A DNA stretch of 64,000 bases from positions 158,470 through 222,469 of the forward strand of contig NZ_JACBFD010000003.1 in assembly GCF_013391405.1 (NCBI RefSeq), in the 5' to 3' direction. Below are positions 8,254 through 17,612 of the stretch, one piece after another. A model generated the notes under the pieces. That model did no database searches. It was not told where the DNA came from and worked only from the letters and a program-made list of their open reading frames with translations. The position numbers were made by a program, and so were the translations under genes. Source of the DNA: Staphylococcus sp. GSSP0090 (GTDB lineage: Bacteria; Bacillota; Bacilli; Staphylococcales; Staphylococcaceae). Position 1 is the first letter of the stretch, and each line of letters opens with the position of its first letter.

Positions 8254-9321
8254 ATGTATATAAATCTTATAAAATATTGGAGTGATGAAAATGGGGCGTA
8301 CACAACAGCACTAAACAAGCTAGCATTATTTAAAGGTAAAAGCTTTTTGAAGACATGTGATTTTTCAGCCGAAGAGTTACATACTTTAATTGATTTTACT
8401 GGTGAATTAAAAGAAAAGAAAAAGCGTGGCATCCCGCACCCTTATTTAAAAGGGAAGAATTTAGCATTCTTATTTGAGAAGCCTTCTACTAGAACGCGTT
8501 CGGCATTTAGTGTAGCCGCTTATGATTTGGGCGCTTATCCTGAATATTTCGGACAAGGTGATATACATTTAGGTGTTAAAGAATCAGCAGAAGATACTGC
8601 TAAAGTATTAGGCAGAATGTATGATGGTATCGAATTTAGAGGTCATCATCAGAAAGATGTAGAAGCACTTGCTGAAAATGCAGGTGTACCAGTCTGGAAT
8701 GGGCTCACTAACGAATGGCACCCAACTCAAATGATTGCTGATTTTTTTACATTAAAAGACCACTGGGGCACTTTAAAAGGAAAAACATTAACGTACGTCG
8801 GTGATGCTAGAAATAATGTGGCACATGATTTACTTGTAACAGGTGCAATTTTAGGTGTGAATGTACATGTAGCAGCACCCAAAAGTTTACAACCAGATGA
8901 AGAAATTCAAGCTATCGCATACAAACATGCTGCTGATTCAGGTAGCAATATACTGATTACAGATGATATTCAACAAGCGATATACCAAACAGATGCAATA
9001 TATACAGATGTTTGGTTTTCAATGGGAGAAGATCAATCGGTATTAGAACCACGCATTAACCAACTATTACCGTATCAAGTGAACAAAGAGATGCTTATCA
9101 ATACAATGAATTCAGATGTTATCGTATTACATTGCTTACCTGCATTTCATGATGTGAATACACAAGTAGGACAGCAAATCTATGAAACGTATGGTTTAAG
9201 TGAAATGGAAATTTCAGATGACGTATTCAAAGGGGAACATGCTGTCATCTTTGACCAATCAGAAAATAGATTACACTCTATTAAAGCGATTATGGCTGTG
9301 ACGTTGGGTGATATATTTTAA
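8254..9321 (+). CDS. Ornithine carbamoyltransferase (start uncertain)
   Basis: About 350 residues. Carbamoyl-phosphate site [21 protein letters not shown] and the ornithine loop [12 protein letters not shown] are intact, so it transfers carbamoyl between ornithine and citrulline. ArgF and ArcB cannot be separated; no arginine deiminase or other arginine genes are near. The start is problematic: no in-frame start has a ribosome site, whereas GGAG precedes ATGs at 8285/8291 in another frame, which stops after a few codons. An N-terminal frameshift is possible. The true N-terminus is probably near [15 protein letters not shown]. Confidence 0.85.
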   Translation: MYINLIKYWSDENGAYTTALNKLALFKGKSFLKTCDFSAEELHTLIDFTGELKEKKKRGIPHPYLKGKNLAFLFEKPSTRTRSAFSVAAYDLGAYPEYFGQGDIHLGVKESAEDTAKVLGRMYDGIEFRGHHQKDVEALAENAGVPVWNGLTNEWHPTQMIADFFTLKDHWGTLKGKTLTYVGDARNNVAHDLLVTGAILGVNVHVAAPKSLQPDEEIQAIAYKHAADSGSNILITDDIQQAIYQTDAIYTDVWFSMGEDQSVLEPRINQLLPYQVNKEMLINTMNSDVIVLHCLPAFHDVNTQVGQQIYETYGLSEMEISDDVFKGEHAVIFDQSENRLHSIKAIMAVTLGDIF

Positions 9322-9575
9322 TTTATCATTTAGGCATTAGATGACTGAATTGAAAATATAAAGTCTCACTGATTTAAAGTACTACTTTTTCATTTTGTGA
9401 AAATGAGTCGTTCTTATATATAAGTTAAAACTTATGTATAGCACAGAAAAATTTTAGTGAGAATTATGCATGAGCTTCAGCTCAGGTAAACATTTCAATC
9501 CTAGTCATCCTTGCTTTGATTGCATAGGTAGGACTACGAAATCTCTATTAGAAAAATTGATTTCTGTCTCACTCC
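9322..9575. repeat. Dispersed non-coding repeat, copy A
   Basis: Block 9322-9357 matches 19996-20031 at 35 of 36 bases. Block 9493-9514 is identical to 20050-20071, and block 9527-9575 matches 20075-20123 at roughly 42 of 49. Within each copy the segment ATGACTGAATTGAAAA is an imperfect inverted repeat of TTTCAATCCTAGTCAT, so the unit can fold into a long hairpin. No open frame is present. In this copy about 130 bp of unrelated sequence separates the two halves, against about 20 bp in copy B. Confidence 0.75.
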
Positions 9576-9645
9576 TAATGTCTATTTCATATATAGGTAA
9601 CACAAGCATCGTGTGTGAAGATCTATCAATAGTTTAACGTGTATG

Positions 9646-9678
9646 CTGCTAACAAATTAAATTTGTTGGCAGTTTTTT
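9646..9678 (+). terminator. Terminator upstream of the amino-sugar PTS gene
   Basis: CTGCTAACAAAT (9646-9657) pairs with ATTTGTTGGCAG (9661-9672), followed by six T. It may end the ornithine carbamoyltransferase transcript. The remaining 200 bp to the next gene show a possible TTGATT-17-TATATT promoter at 9845-9873. Confidence 0.7.
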
Positions 9679-9898
9679 GTATTTTAAAAGTTAAAAATTA
9701 AACTTGATTGTGAATCTCATTGAAGATAAGTGGGGTGGAAAGGCATCGCTAAAACATAATATTGCTACCTATGGATAACGTAATGCGTATAAAATAGCCA
9801 ATGATAACGCTTTATGAAAATATTTTTCATAACAGAATTTTATATTGATTAATATTTTCTTTGACTGTATATTTATGTTAATTAGGAGGTCAAAACAT

Positions 9899-11434
9899 AT
9901 GAGTAAGTTGTTTGAAAAGGCACAACAATTTGGGAAATCATTTATGTTGCCAATAGCTATATTACCAGCAGCAGGGTTATTACTAGGTATTGGTGGTGCA
10001 TTGAGCAATCCGAATACAATCAAAGCCTATCCAGTATTGGATATAGCGCTTTTACAAAATATATTTATTTTAATGTCAGCAGCAGGAAATATCGTTTTTC
10101 AAAATTTACCGGTTATTTTTGCGGTGGGTGTGGCATTAGGTTTAGCAAAAAGTGATAAAGGCACGGCAGGTCTAGCGGCTATGCTTGGATTTTTAATTAT
10201 GAATGCATCCATGAATGGTATGTTGACCATTACGGATACACTAGCCAAAGCGCATTTAGCAGAAGAAGGTCAAAGCATGGTTCTGGGCATACAAACCGTG
10301 GAAACTGGTGTGTTCGGAGGTATTATCACTGGTATAATGACAGCGCTTTTACACAATAAATTTCACAAAATATCTTTGCCAGCATATCTGGGATTTTTTG
10401 GCAGCTCCAGATTTGTTCCAATCATTACGGCAGTTTCTTCAATTGTATTAGGTGTGGTGATGTTTTTTATCTGGCCAACCGTTCAAGGGTGGATATTTGG
10501 TGTCGGCGGTATAGTAGATAAAACAGGAGTTATTGGCACGTTTTTCTTTGGATTTATATTGCGACTACTAGGACCATTTGGTTTGCATCATATTTTTTAT
10601 TTACCATTTTGGCAAACGGCATTGGGAGGGTCATTAGAAGTCAAAGGACATATGGTTCAAGGTACACAAAATATATTCTTCGCTCAGTTAGGTGATCCGG
10701 ATGTGACGAAATACTATGCTGGTGTGTCACGTTATATGTCAGGCAGATTCATAACAATGATGTTTGGACTTTGTGGGGCAGCATTAGCTATATATCATAC
10801 AGCAAAACCTGAGCGTAAAAAGGTAGTCGGTGGTTTAATGCTATCTGCAGCATTAACATCATTCTTAACAGGAATTACTGAACCACTAGAATTTAGTTTC
10901 CTATTTGTCGCACCCATATTATATGTGATTCATGCCGTTTTAGATGGACTTGCATTTATGATGGCTGACATTTTCAATATCACTGTAGGTCAAACATTTA
11001 GTGGTGGTTTCATTGATTATTTATTATTTGGTGTACTTCAAGGCAATGATAAGACGAATTTTTTATGGGTCATTCCAATTGGTATTGTTTGGTTTATGCT
11101 ATATTACGTCATTTTTAGATATCTTATTATGAAATTTAATTTTAAAACGCCTGGTCGTGAAGATGAAGGTGCAACAGAAACTGTAGAAGCAACGGATCGT
11201 GCTAAGACAATTATTGAAGCACTTGGTGGAAAGGAAAATATCGATGTCGTTGACTGTTGTGCAACTAGATTGAGAGTGACTTTGAATACAGATAAAGCCG
11301 TCGATAAAACAATGCTTACTTCCACAGAAGCACGTGGTGTCATTCAAAAAGGTAATGGTGTACAAGTTATTTATGGACCACATGTCACTACCATAAAAAA
11401 CGAAGTAGAAGAACTTTTAGAAAGTGATAAGTAA
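9899..11434 (+). CDS. PTS EIICB permease, glucose/N-acetylglucosamine family
   Basis: 511 residues: an EIIC domain (about 1-410, FGKSFMLPIAILPAAGLLLGIGG; LTGITEPLEFSFLF) followed by an EIIB domain (about 430-511) with the phosphocysteine motif DCCATRLRV. No EIIA domain, so a separate EIIA must supply phosphate. AGGAGGT is 8 nt before the ATG at 9899, which rules out the longer upstream frame. The partner gene nagB follows 50 bp later, so the substrate is probably N-acetylglucosamine or glucosamine. There is no nagA here, so a glucosamine role is possible. Confidence 0.88.
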   Translation: MSKLFEKAQQFGKSFMLPIAILPAAGLLLGIGGALSNPNTIKAYPVLDIALLQNIFILMSAAGNIVFQNLPVIFAVGVALGLAKSDKGTAGLAAMLGFLIMNASMNGMLTITDTLAKAHLAEEGQSMVLGIQTVETGVFGGIITGIMTALLHNKFHKISLPAYLGFFGSSRFVPIITAVSSIVLGVVMFFIWPTVQGWIFGVGGIVDKTGVIGTFFFGFILRLLGPFGLHHIFYLPFWQTALGGSLEVKGHMVQGTQNIFFAQLGDPDVTKYYAGVSRYMSGRFITMMFGLCGAALAIYHTAKPERKKVVGGLMLSAALTSFLTGITEPLEFSFLFVAPILYVIHAVLDGLAFMMADIFNITVGQTFSGGFIDYLLFGVLQGNDKTNFLWVIPIGIVWFMLYYVIFRYLIMKFNFKTPGREDEGATETVEATDRAKTIIEALGGKENIDVVDCCATRLRVTLNTDKAVDKTMLTSTEARGVIQKGNGVQVIYGPHVTTIKNEVEELLESDK

Positions 11435-11485
11435 GGTATGCAAATTAATGATTATTAATAGTTTAGAGAAAGTTTGGGTGAGCAG

Positions 11486-12232
11486 ATGAATGTAATGAAC
11501 TTAAAAAATCGTACAGTTGGGAGTCAATATGTAGCAACAGAAATACTTAAGCAAATTATCTTCAAACCGAATGCGGTATTGGGTTTAGCCACTGGTAATA
11601 CTATGGTCGAAGTTTATAAAATGCTAGCTGACTTATTAAACATTAATCATATAGATGTATCGAATGTTGTAACGTTTAATTTAGATGAATACGTGGGCTT
11701 ATCTGCAGAACATAAACAAAGCTACCATGTCTATATGGATACGCACTTATTTAAACATAACCCAACTTGGAATCATAAAAATATTTATTTACCTGTGGGG
11801 AATGCAACAAATATTAAATTAGAAAGTGAACTTTATGAGAAACGTCTAAATGAAATAGGTTCAGCAGATATCCAAATATTGGGTATTGGTGAAAATGGAC
11901 ATATTGGTTTCAATGAACCTTATTCATCTTTTGAAAGTGTAACGAGAGTTGTTGATTTAACGCCTTCAACCATTCATGCTAATAGCCAACACTTTAATCA
12001 TATAGAAGATGTACCTAAACAAGCGATTTCTATGGGATTATCTTCGATTATGAAAGCAAATCGTATCATATTATTAGCATTTGGTAAAAATAAACAGCAA
12101 GCAATAAAACGTTTGTTAGCAGGTGAAGTATCAGAAGCGTTACCAGCATCTATATTGCACAATCATTCTAATGTAGAGGTCATCATTGATGATGAGATTT
12201 TCACTTCAATCATAGAAGATGGAACATTGTAA
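11486..12232 (+). CDS. nagB: Glucosamine-6-phosphate deaminase
   Basis: 248 residues. Motifs LGLATGNT, FNLDEYVGL and GIGENGHIGFNEP are diagnostic of NagB, which converts glucosamine-6-phosphate to fructose-6-phosphate and ammonia. The ATG at 11486 follows GGGTGAG; an in-frame TTG at 11474 is an unlikely alternative. With the EIICB gene it forms a two-gene uptake and catabolism unit ended by a strong hairpin. Confidence 0.92.
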   Translation: MNVMNLKNRTVGSQYVATEILKQIIFKPNAVLGLATGNTMVEVYKMLADLLNINHIDVSNVVTFNLDEYVGLSAEHKQSYHVYMDTHLFKHNPTWNHKNIYLPVGNATNIKLESELYEKRLNEIGSADIQILGIGENGHIGFNEPYSSFESVTRVVDLTPSTIHANSQHFNHIEDVPKQAISMGLSSIMKANRIILLAFGKNKQQAIKRLLAGEVSEALPASILHNHSNVEVIIDDEIFTSIIEDGTL

Positions 12233-12251
12233 GTGAGATATAAATAATCAT

Positions 12252-12306
12252 ATGCGTCCTTCAAAGTAGACATTCTAAAAATGAAAACTTTGGAGGGCGC
12301 ATTATT
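12252..12306 (+). terminator. Terminator after nagB
   Basis: 16-nt arms 12252-12267 and 12287-12302 (ATGCGTCCTTCAAAGT / ACTTTGGAGGGCGCAT) with G-U pairs, followed by a T-poor ATTATTAT tail. Confidence 0.65.
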
Positions 12307-12413
12307 ATGTCTTGTAATCATTAAATACTCATTTTGAAAATCAAAAGTGAGTCAATCTTGATTTTATTGAAATGGGTAAATTTTATATCATAAAAGAAAT
12401 AATAATATAAAAA

Positions 12414-12443
12414 TTGATTTTTGTAAACGTTTACAATTATAAT
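12414..12443 (+). promoter_or_regulatory. Promoter with an embedded perfect cre palindrome
   Basis: -35 TTGATT (12414-12419), 18-bp spacer, -10 TATAAT (12438-12443). The spacer holds TGTAAACGTTTACA (12422-12435), a perfect palindromic cre. CcpA bound there would block RNA polymerase, so the following six-gene operon should be strongly glucose-repressed. Confidence 0.8.
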
Positions 12444-12475
12444 GTAATTATACAATTTAAAAGGGGTGTATAGTT

Positions 12476-13324
12476 ATGGTTAATGTAAAAAAAGAGCGTA
12501 TGAAAGTCTATGTTTTGGATAACGGACGCATGAAGATGGATAAGAATTTGATGATTGCTAATTCCAATCAAGCAACATTAGATGACCCTAACGCCAATAA
12601 CGAGATGCATGAATTCCCTATATATACTGTGTTTATAGATCACCCAGATGCTAAAATTCTTTTTGATACAGCTTGTAACCCGAACGCTATGGGAGATAGT
12701 GGAAGGTGGATAAGTGCGACACAAAAAGCGTTTCCGTACTTTGCTGATGAAGCTTGTCATTTACCTAATCGGTTAGAACAAATTAATGTGGATCCTAAAG
12801 AAGTAGATTTTGTCATTGCATCACATTTACATTTAGACCATGCAGGATGCTTAGAATATTTCACGAATGCAACGATTATCGTCCATGATGATGAGTTGAG
12901 TGGTGCGATGAAAACATATGCACGCAACCAACAAGAAGGTGCATATATTTGGGCTGATATTGATGCATGGGTGAAAAATAATTTGAAATGGAGAACAATT
13001 AAAAAAGAAGAAGATCATTTAAAACTTGTAGATGGTGTTCGTATTTTAAATTATGGTAGTGGTCATGCATGGGGCATCATAGGTTTAGAGATTGAAAGTG
13101 CTGAACTAGGTACGATTATATTGGCATCAGATGCCATATATACTAAGGAAAGTATAGAAGACACTTTGAAACCACCAGGTATTTTATATGATTCTATTGG
13201 ATGGACGAAATCAGTTGAAAAAATTCAAAGGTTGGCAAAAGAGAAGAATGCTCAAATTTGGTTTGGACATGATGGAGAGCAATTCGAAGGATTTAGAAAA
13301 TCTACGGAAGGTTATTATGAATAA
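12476..13324 (+). CDS. Metallo-beta-lactamase-fold lactonase (AHL-lactonase-like)
   Basis: 282 residues. The zinc motif SHLHLDHAG (HxHxDH), the downstream SGHAWG histidine, SDAIY aspartate and FGHDGEQF histidine complete the two-zinc site of AttM/AiiA-type lactonases. These open the ring of gamma- or delta-lactones. It is the first gene of a PTS operon, so an internal sugar lactone is a more likely substrate than a quorum signal. AGGGG lies 8-9 nt before the ATG. Family assignment is good; substrate is inference. Confidence 0.82.
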   Translation: MVNVKKERMKVYVLDNGRMKMDKNLMIANSNQATLDDPNANNEMHEFPIYTVFIDHPDAKILFDTACNPNAMGDSGRWISATQKAFPYFADEACHLPNRLEQINVDPKEVDFVIASHLHLDHAGCLEYFTNATIIVHDDELSGAMKTYARNQQEGAYIWADIDAWVKNNLKWRTIKKEEDHLKLVDGVRILNYGSGHAWGIIGLEIESAELGTIILASDAIYTKESIEDTLKPPGILYDSIGWTKSVEKIQRLAKEKNAQIWFGHDGEQFEGFRKSTEGYYE

Positions 13325-13379
13325 TTACTATTTTATCAAAATAGCTTTAAAACATTAGGGTGAATGAGGAGTGTATACT

Positions 13380-14510
13380 ATGAAAACAAGAGCAGCAGTA
13401 TTGCATGAGATGGGTAAAGAGGCTCCATATGTAGAAAGTCAACCTTTAACAATAGAAACATTAGAACTCCAAGGGCCTCAAGCAAATGAAGTGCTTATAA
13501 AAATAGGGGCAGTTGGTTTGTGTCACTCTGATTTATCTGTAATCAATGGGAGTCGTCCACGTCCAATGCCAATGGTATTAGGACATGAAGCAGCTGGAGA
13601 AATTATTGAAGTAGGTGAAAATGTTTCGGAATTTGAAGTTGGTGACCATATCGTATGTACCTTTATACCAAGTTGCGGTCATTGCATACCATGTCGTGAA
13701 GGTAGACCTGCTTTATGTGAAAATGGGGCAGCTGCAAATGAAAAAGGAGAAATGTTAGAAGGTGGATTTCGTTATCAATCTGATAATGATGAAACGATAC
13801 ATCATCATTTAGGTGTATCAGGTTTTGCGGATTATGCAGTGGTATCTACAAATTCCATAGTCAAAGTAGATAAAAACATTTCATTTGAAAAGGTAGCGAT
13901 TTTTGGTTGTGCAGTCATTACGGGTATTGGTGCAGTCATCAATACAGCGCGCATTAATGCAGGGAGCACTGTGGCAGTTGTGGGACTAGGCGGGATAGGC
14001 CTTAATGCTATTCTTGGGGCTCGCCTGGCAGGTGCAAGTGAAATTATCGCATTAGACATTAATGAAGATAAATTTGAATTAGCTCAATCACTAGGGGCAA
14101 CTGCTGTATTTAATTCTGGTGATAAAGAAGTCGTAGAAAATGTTAAACAACATACACAAGGCGGCGTCGATTATGCATTTGAAACGGCAGGCGTAGTACC
14201 TGCAATGGATGTTGCATATCAAATTACACGTCGCGGTGGAACAACTACGACAACGGGTTTACCAGATCCCAAACATCAATTTTCATTTCCTCAAGTAACA
14301 CTCGCTGCTGAAGAACGTACGATAAAAGGGTCATATGTGGGGAGCTGCGTGCCTGATCGAGATATACCACGTTTTATCAACTTATATCATCAAGGACGTT
14401 TACCAGTAAATAAACTTTTAACTGATACATTACCATTAGAACAGATTAACGAAGGATTTGATCGCTTAGCACGAGGGGAAGCGGCACGTTTAGTAGTGAC
14501 AATGGATTAG
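13380..14510 (+). CDS. Zinc-dependent medium-chain alcohol dehydrogenase
   Basis: 376 residues from the ATG at 13380, which follows GAGGAG by about 10 nt; the upstream GTG is too close. Catalytic zinc ligands lie in GLCHSDLS, LGHEAAGE and IFGCAVITG. The structural zinc lobe SCGHCIPCREGRPALC is complete, and VVGLGGIGLNAILGA is the NAD-binding motif. It resembles class III and aryl-alcohol dehydrogenases. In this operon it could oxidise a PTS-phosphorylated sugar, for instance to a lactone for the neighbouring lactonase. Confidence 0.85.
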   Translation: MKTRAAVLHEMGKEAPYVESQPLTIETLELQGPQANEVLIKIGAVGLCHSDLSVINGSRPRPMPMVLGHEAAGEIIEVGENVSEFEVGDHIVCTFIPSCGHCIPCREGRPALCENGAAANEKGEMLEGGFRYQSDNDETIHHHLGVSGFADYAVVSTNSIVKVDKNISFEKVAIFGCAVITGIGAVINTARINAGSTVAVVGLGGIGLNAILGARLAGASEIIALDINEDKFELAQSLGATAVFNSGDKEVVENVKQHTQGGVDYAFETAGVVPAMDVAYQITRRGGTTTTTGLPDPKHQFSFPQVTLAAEERTIKGSYVGSCVPDRDIPRFINLYHQGRLPVNKLLTDTLPLEQINEGFDRLARGEAARLVVTMD

Positions 14511-14520
14511 GGGTGTTCAT

Positions 14521-15828
14521 GTGAGTAAATTTAATGACACATTGGAAAAGTATTTGTTGCCGGTCGCGTCGAAGTTAGGATCGAATAAAATTTTAATTTC
14601 ATTGAGGGATGGCATTATAGTTGCAATGCCATTGATTATCATTGGATCACTATTCTTAGTCATTAGTGGAATTGCAATTCCTGGTTGGATTGAATGGTTG
14701 GAAGCACAGGGGATACAACCTTATTTAATGAAAGCAGTTAATGGTACATTTGGTTTAATGGGCTTGGTTGCGAGTTTTGGGGTGGCACATAGTATCGCTC
14801 GACAGTATGATACGGATGGTGTTTCAGCTGGTATTATTTCAATGGCTGCATTTTTAGTCGTAACACCTAATGTGATGACTGGAGGTAAAACGCCGGAAGA
14901 AGCGATACCTCAAATGTATATGGGGAGCCAGGGACTTTTCGTAGCCTTAATTATAGGTATTTTTTCTGGGCTAATCTTTCAATGGTTTATCAATAGAAAT
15001 ATTCGGATTAAAATGCCCGCTCAAGTTCCACCTGCTGTAGCAAAAAGTTTTAGTGCATTGATACCTGGCGCTGTCATTATTTTGTTGTGGCTAATTATCT
15101 ATATAGCTTTAGATAACTTGCCGTTTGGTAATATACATGACCTTATTGTGAATACGTTAGGTGTGCCTTTAAGTTTAATGGGAGGTACTTTAATAGGCAC
15201 GATTATATTGGTAGGCCTAAATAGTGCATTTTGGTTTGTAGGTATTCATGGGGCTAATGTAGTCAATGCAGTCATGCAGCCTATCTGGCTCAAAAATATA
15301 GATGAAAATCGAATTGCATATCAAGCCAATCCTCATGGCGATTTACCGCATATCATTACACAACCTTTTATAGATAACTTTGTATTTATGGGTGGGGGCG
15401 GCTCAACGATTGGCTTAGTAATTGTCATTGCAATATTAGCCTTTAAAAAACGTTCAAGTAAAATTACTAAAACAATGGCACCACTGACATTGATGCCAGG
15501 TATATTTAATATTAATGAACCGACCTTATTTGGTTTACCAGTCGTACTCAATGTTAGGTTAATTGTGCCGTTTATATTGGCACCGATGATCAATGCGACG
15601 ATTACTTACTTTGCAATGGCAAGTGGACTTGTTCATTTAACGAATGGTACTGCTATGCCTTGGACAATTCCACCCATTATTAGTGGATTCTTAGCTACTG
15701 GCCATATTAGTGGATCCTTAGTACAAATGGTTTGTATCGTTGTTGATATTTTACTGTATTATCCATTTTACAGAACGATGGAGAAATATAATTTACATTT
15801 AGAGCAAAAAGAAGCGGATGAAACATAA
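14521..15828 (+). CDS. PTS EIIC, lactose/cellobiose family
   Basis: 435 residues with about 10 membrane segments. MSKFNDTLEKYLLPVASKLGSN, LRDGIIVAMPLIIIGS, FWFVGIHGANVVN and INEPTLFGLPVVLN are typical of CelB/LicC-type EIIC. It moves a sugar, usually a beta-glucoside, across the membrane with phosphorylation by the EIIB encoded downstream. The start is GTG; an ATG two bases earlier reads straight into a stop. No phospho-beta-glucosidase is encoded in the operon, which is unusual. Confidence 0.9.
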   Translation: MSKFNDTLEKYLLPVASKLGSNKILISLRDGIIVAMPLIIIGSLFLVISGIAIPGWIEWLEAQGIQPYLMKAVNGTFGLMGLVASFGVAHSIARQYDTDGVSAGIISMAAFLVVTPNVMTGGKTPEEAIPQMYMGSQGLFVALIIGIFSGLIFQWFINRNIRIKMPAQVPPAVAKSFSALIPGAVIILLWLIIYIALDNLPFGNIHDLIVNTLGVPLSLMGGTLIGTIILVGLNSAFWFVGIHGANVVNAVMQPIWLKNIDENRIAYQANPHGDLPHIITQPFIDNFVFMGGGGSTIGLVIVIAILAFKKRSSKITKTMAPLTLMPGIFNINEPTLFGLPVVLNVRLIVPFILAPMINATITYFAMASGLVHLTNGTAMPWTIPPIISGFLATGHISGSLVQMVCIVVDILLYYPFYRTMEKYNLHLEQKEADET

Positions 15829-15855
15829 GAAACCTAAATAAAGGAGATTTGTCTC

Positions 15856-16752
15856 ATGGTAAAAAGATTATTAAGTGCGAATGCATCTGAAATTGTACAA
15901 ATGACAGCTACAGAATTAAAGCAAAGTATTAAAGCGAGTGATGGTCGTGTTGTATTATCCGAAAATGTAGTCTCACGTACACCGGTCATTCCTGATATCA
16001 CAAATGCTGAACTGGCACGTGCATTCGGTGCAGATTTAATTTTATTAAATGGCTTAGATGCGTTTGAACCTAAAGTTGTTAATGTCAGTGAAGATAAGCA
16101 AGTAATCGATGAATTGAGACGTCTGATTGGTAGACCGATTGGTGTCAATTTGGAACCAGTTGATGATACTGCAACGATGGCAGAAGAAAAATTAAATATT
16201 GTCGAAGGCCGTCAAGCAAGTTCAAAAACGGTAAAGGCATTAGAAAAATTAGGCATTAACTTTATATGTATGACAGGTAATCCTGGCACGGGTGTAACGA
16301 ATGATAAAATTATAGACGCCATTTCAGAGACAAGAAAACATTTTACAGGACTTATTATAGCTGGAAAAATGCATAGTGCTGGCGTAGATGAGCCTGTAAT
16401 AACCGAAGCGTATGTAAATCAATTTATAGATGCTGGTGCAGATATTATTCTTGTACCCTCGATTGGCACGGTTCCAGGATTTGATGAGACCCAGTTGAAA
16501 GACATTGTTAAAGCAGTACATCGTCGCGATGGTTTAGTCATGTCTGCGATAGGGACGAGTCAAGAAAGTGCGGATCCAAGCACTATAAGAGACTTTGCTA
16601 TACGTAATAAAATTTGCGGTGTTGATATTCAACATATCGGTGATGCTGGATACTGCGGACTTGCACCAGTCAATAATATTTTTGAATTAAGCAAAGCCAT
16701 TAGAGGAGAAAGACATACCGTATCTATGATAGCGAGATCAATTCTACGTTAA
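15856..16752 (+). CDS. Uncharacterised TIM-barrel protein of a PTS operon
   Basis: 298 residues. Repeating beta-alpha units are visible: ADLILLNG, RPIGVNLEP, INFICMTGNPGTG, TGLIIAGKMHSAGVDEP, GADIILVPSIGTVPGF, LVMSAIGTSQESAD and CGVDIQHIGDAGYCGLAP. This is the pattern of a TIM barrel with phosphate-binding glycine loops near the C-terminal end. Similar proteins occur in PTS operons and are sometimes labelled haloacid-dehalogenase-like, but I see no HAD DxD motif. It may be an aldolase, epimerase or isomerase of a sugar phosphate. GGAG precedes the ATG. Confidence 0.7.
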   Translation: MVKRLLSANASEIVQMTATELKQSIKASDGRVVLSENVVSRTPVIPDITNAELARAFGADLILLNGLDAFEPKVVNVSEDKQVIDELRRLIGRPIGVNLEPVDDTATMAEEKLNIVEGRQASSKTVKALEKLGINFICMTGNPGTGVTNDKIIDAISETRKHFTGLIIAGKMHSAGVDEPVITEAYVNQFIDAGADIILVPSIGTVPGFDETQLKDIVKAVHRRDGLVMSAIGTSQESADPSTIRDFAIRNKICGVDIQHIGDAGYCGLAPVNNIFELSKAIRGERHTVSMIARSILR

Positions 16753-16788
16753 ATAGTGAAACGACACTTTTAATCAGGAGGCATTTTT

Positions 16789-17109
16789 ATGGCAGAAAAA
16801 ACAATTATGTTAGTATGTGCAGCGGGAATGAGTACAAGTATGTTAGTACAGAAAATGCAAAAAGAAGCTGAAAAACAACAGCTTGATAGAGAGATTTTTG
16901 CTGTTTCCACTTCAGAAGCAGATCAAAAGATTGAAAATGATCACATAGATGTATTGTTATTGGGACCACAAGTGCGCTTTAAAAAAGATGAATATACTAA
17001 AAAGTGCGCGGAGAAAGATATACCTGTATCGGTGATTGAAATGAGAGATTATGGCACGATGAATGGAGAAAATGTATTAAATACAGCTGAGCAATTGATG
17101 ACGAAGTAG
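16789..17109 (+). CDS. PTS EIIB, lactose/cellobiose family
   Basis: 106 residues. The phosphorylated cysteine is Cys10 in MLVCAAGMSTSMLVQKM, the standard EIIB-cel motif, with the second landmark LLGPQVRFKKDEY. It passes phosphate from EIIA to the sugar carried by the EIIC encoded two genes upstream. AGGAGG is 7 nt before the ATG. Confidence 0.93.
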   Translation: MAEKTIMLVCAAGMSTSMLVQKMQKEAEKQQLDREIFAVSTSEADQKIENDHIDVLLLGPQVRFKKDEYTKKCAEKDIPVSVIEMRDYGTMNGENVLNTAEQLMTK

Positions 17110-17119
17110 AGGTGATTCA

Positions 17120-17446
17120 ATGTCAGAAGAAGAAAAAAGCTTGGAGTTTGCCATGTCACTCATTGCATACAGTGGGGATGCGAAAAGTCATGCAATGGAA
17201 GCCATTTATGCTGCGAAAAAAGAGGCATTTGAAGAAGCTGAAACGAAATTAAAACTTGCAGAAAATGCGTTGTTAGATGCACATCATATTCAAACGAATA
17301 TGCTAACTAAAGAAGCGCAAGGTGATGAAATAAAAATGTCATTGCTAACCATTCACAGTCAAGATCATTTAATGACAGCAATTACGTTCAAAGATATGGC
17401 CGTAGAAATGATTGATTTATATAAAAAAATAGATTCGAAACCATAA
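17120..17446 (+). CDS. PTS EIIA, lactose/cellobiose family
   Basis: 108 residues, all helical. The probable phosphohistidine lies in LLTIHSQDHLMTAI, and EFAMSLIAYSGDAKSHAMEAI is the typical N-terminal helix. It completes an A+B+C enzyme II with the genes upstream, 10 bp after EIIB. The operon ends here with a hairpin. Confidence 0.92.
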   Translation: MSEEEKSLEFAMSLIAYSGDAKSHAMEAIYAAKKEAFEEAETKLKLAENALLDAHHIQTNMLTKEAQGDEIKMSLLTIHSQDHLMTAITFKDMAVEMIDLYKKIDSKP

Positions 17447-17467
17447 ATATATTTATGAGTTATTGAC

Positions 17468-17506
17468 AAAGTACATTTTCAAAAGATTTGAAGATGTACT
17501 TTTTTT
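17468..17506 (+). terminator. Terminator of the lactonase/PTS operon
   Basis: AAAGTACATTTTC (17468-17480) pairs with GAAGATGTACTTT (17490-17502), followed by T's. Confidence 0.85.
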
Positions 17507-17612
17507 CTTCATTAATTGTAAAAGAAACGTAAAAAACGGTAATCAACTTAATTGAGTTATATGTTAATTAATTGTAATTAAACAATAAATTGATATTTGG
17601 ATAAAAAAGTTA

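Noticed and set aside
12476..13324. Quorum-quenching AHL lactonase
   Set aside because: The family fits, but position as first gene of a sugar PTS operon with a cre promoter makes a metabolic lactone more likely.
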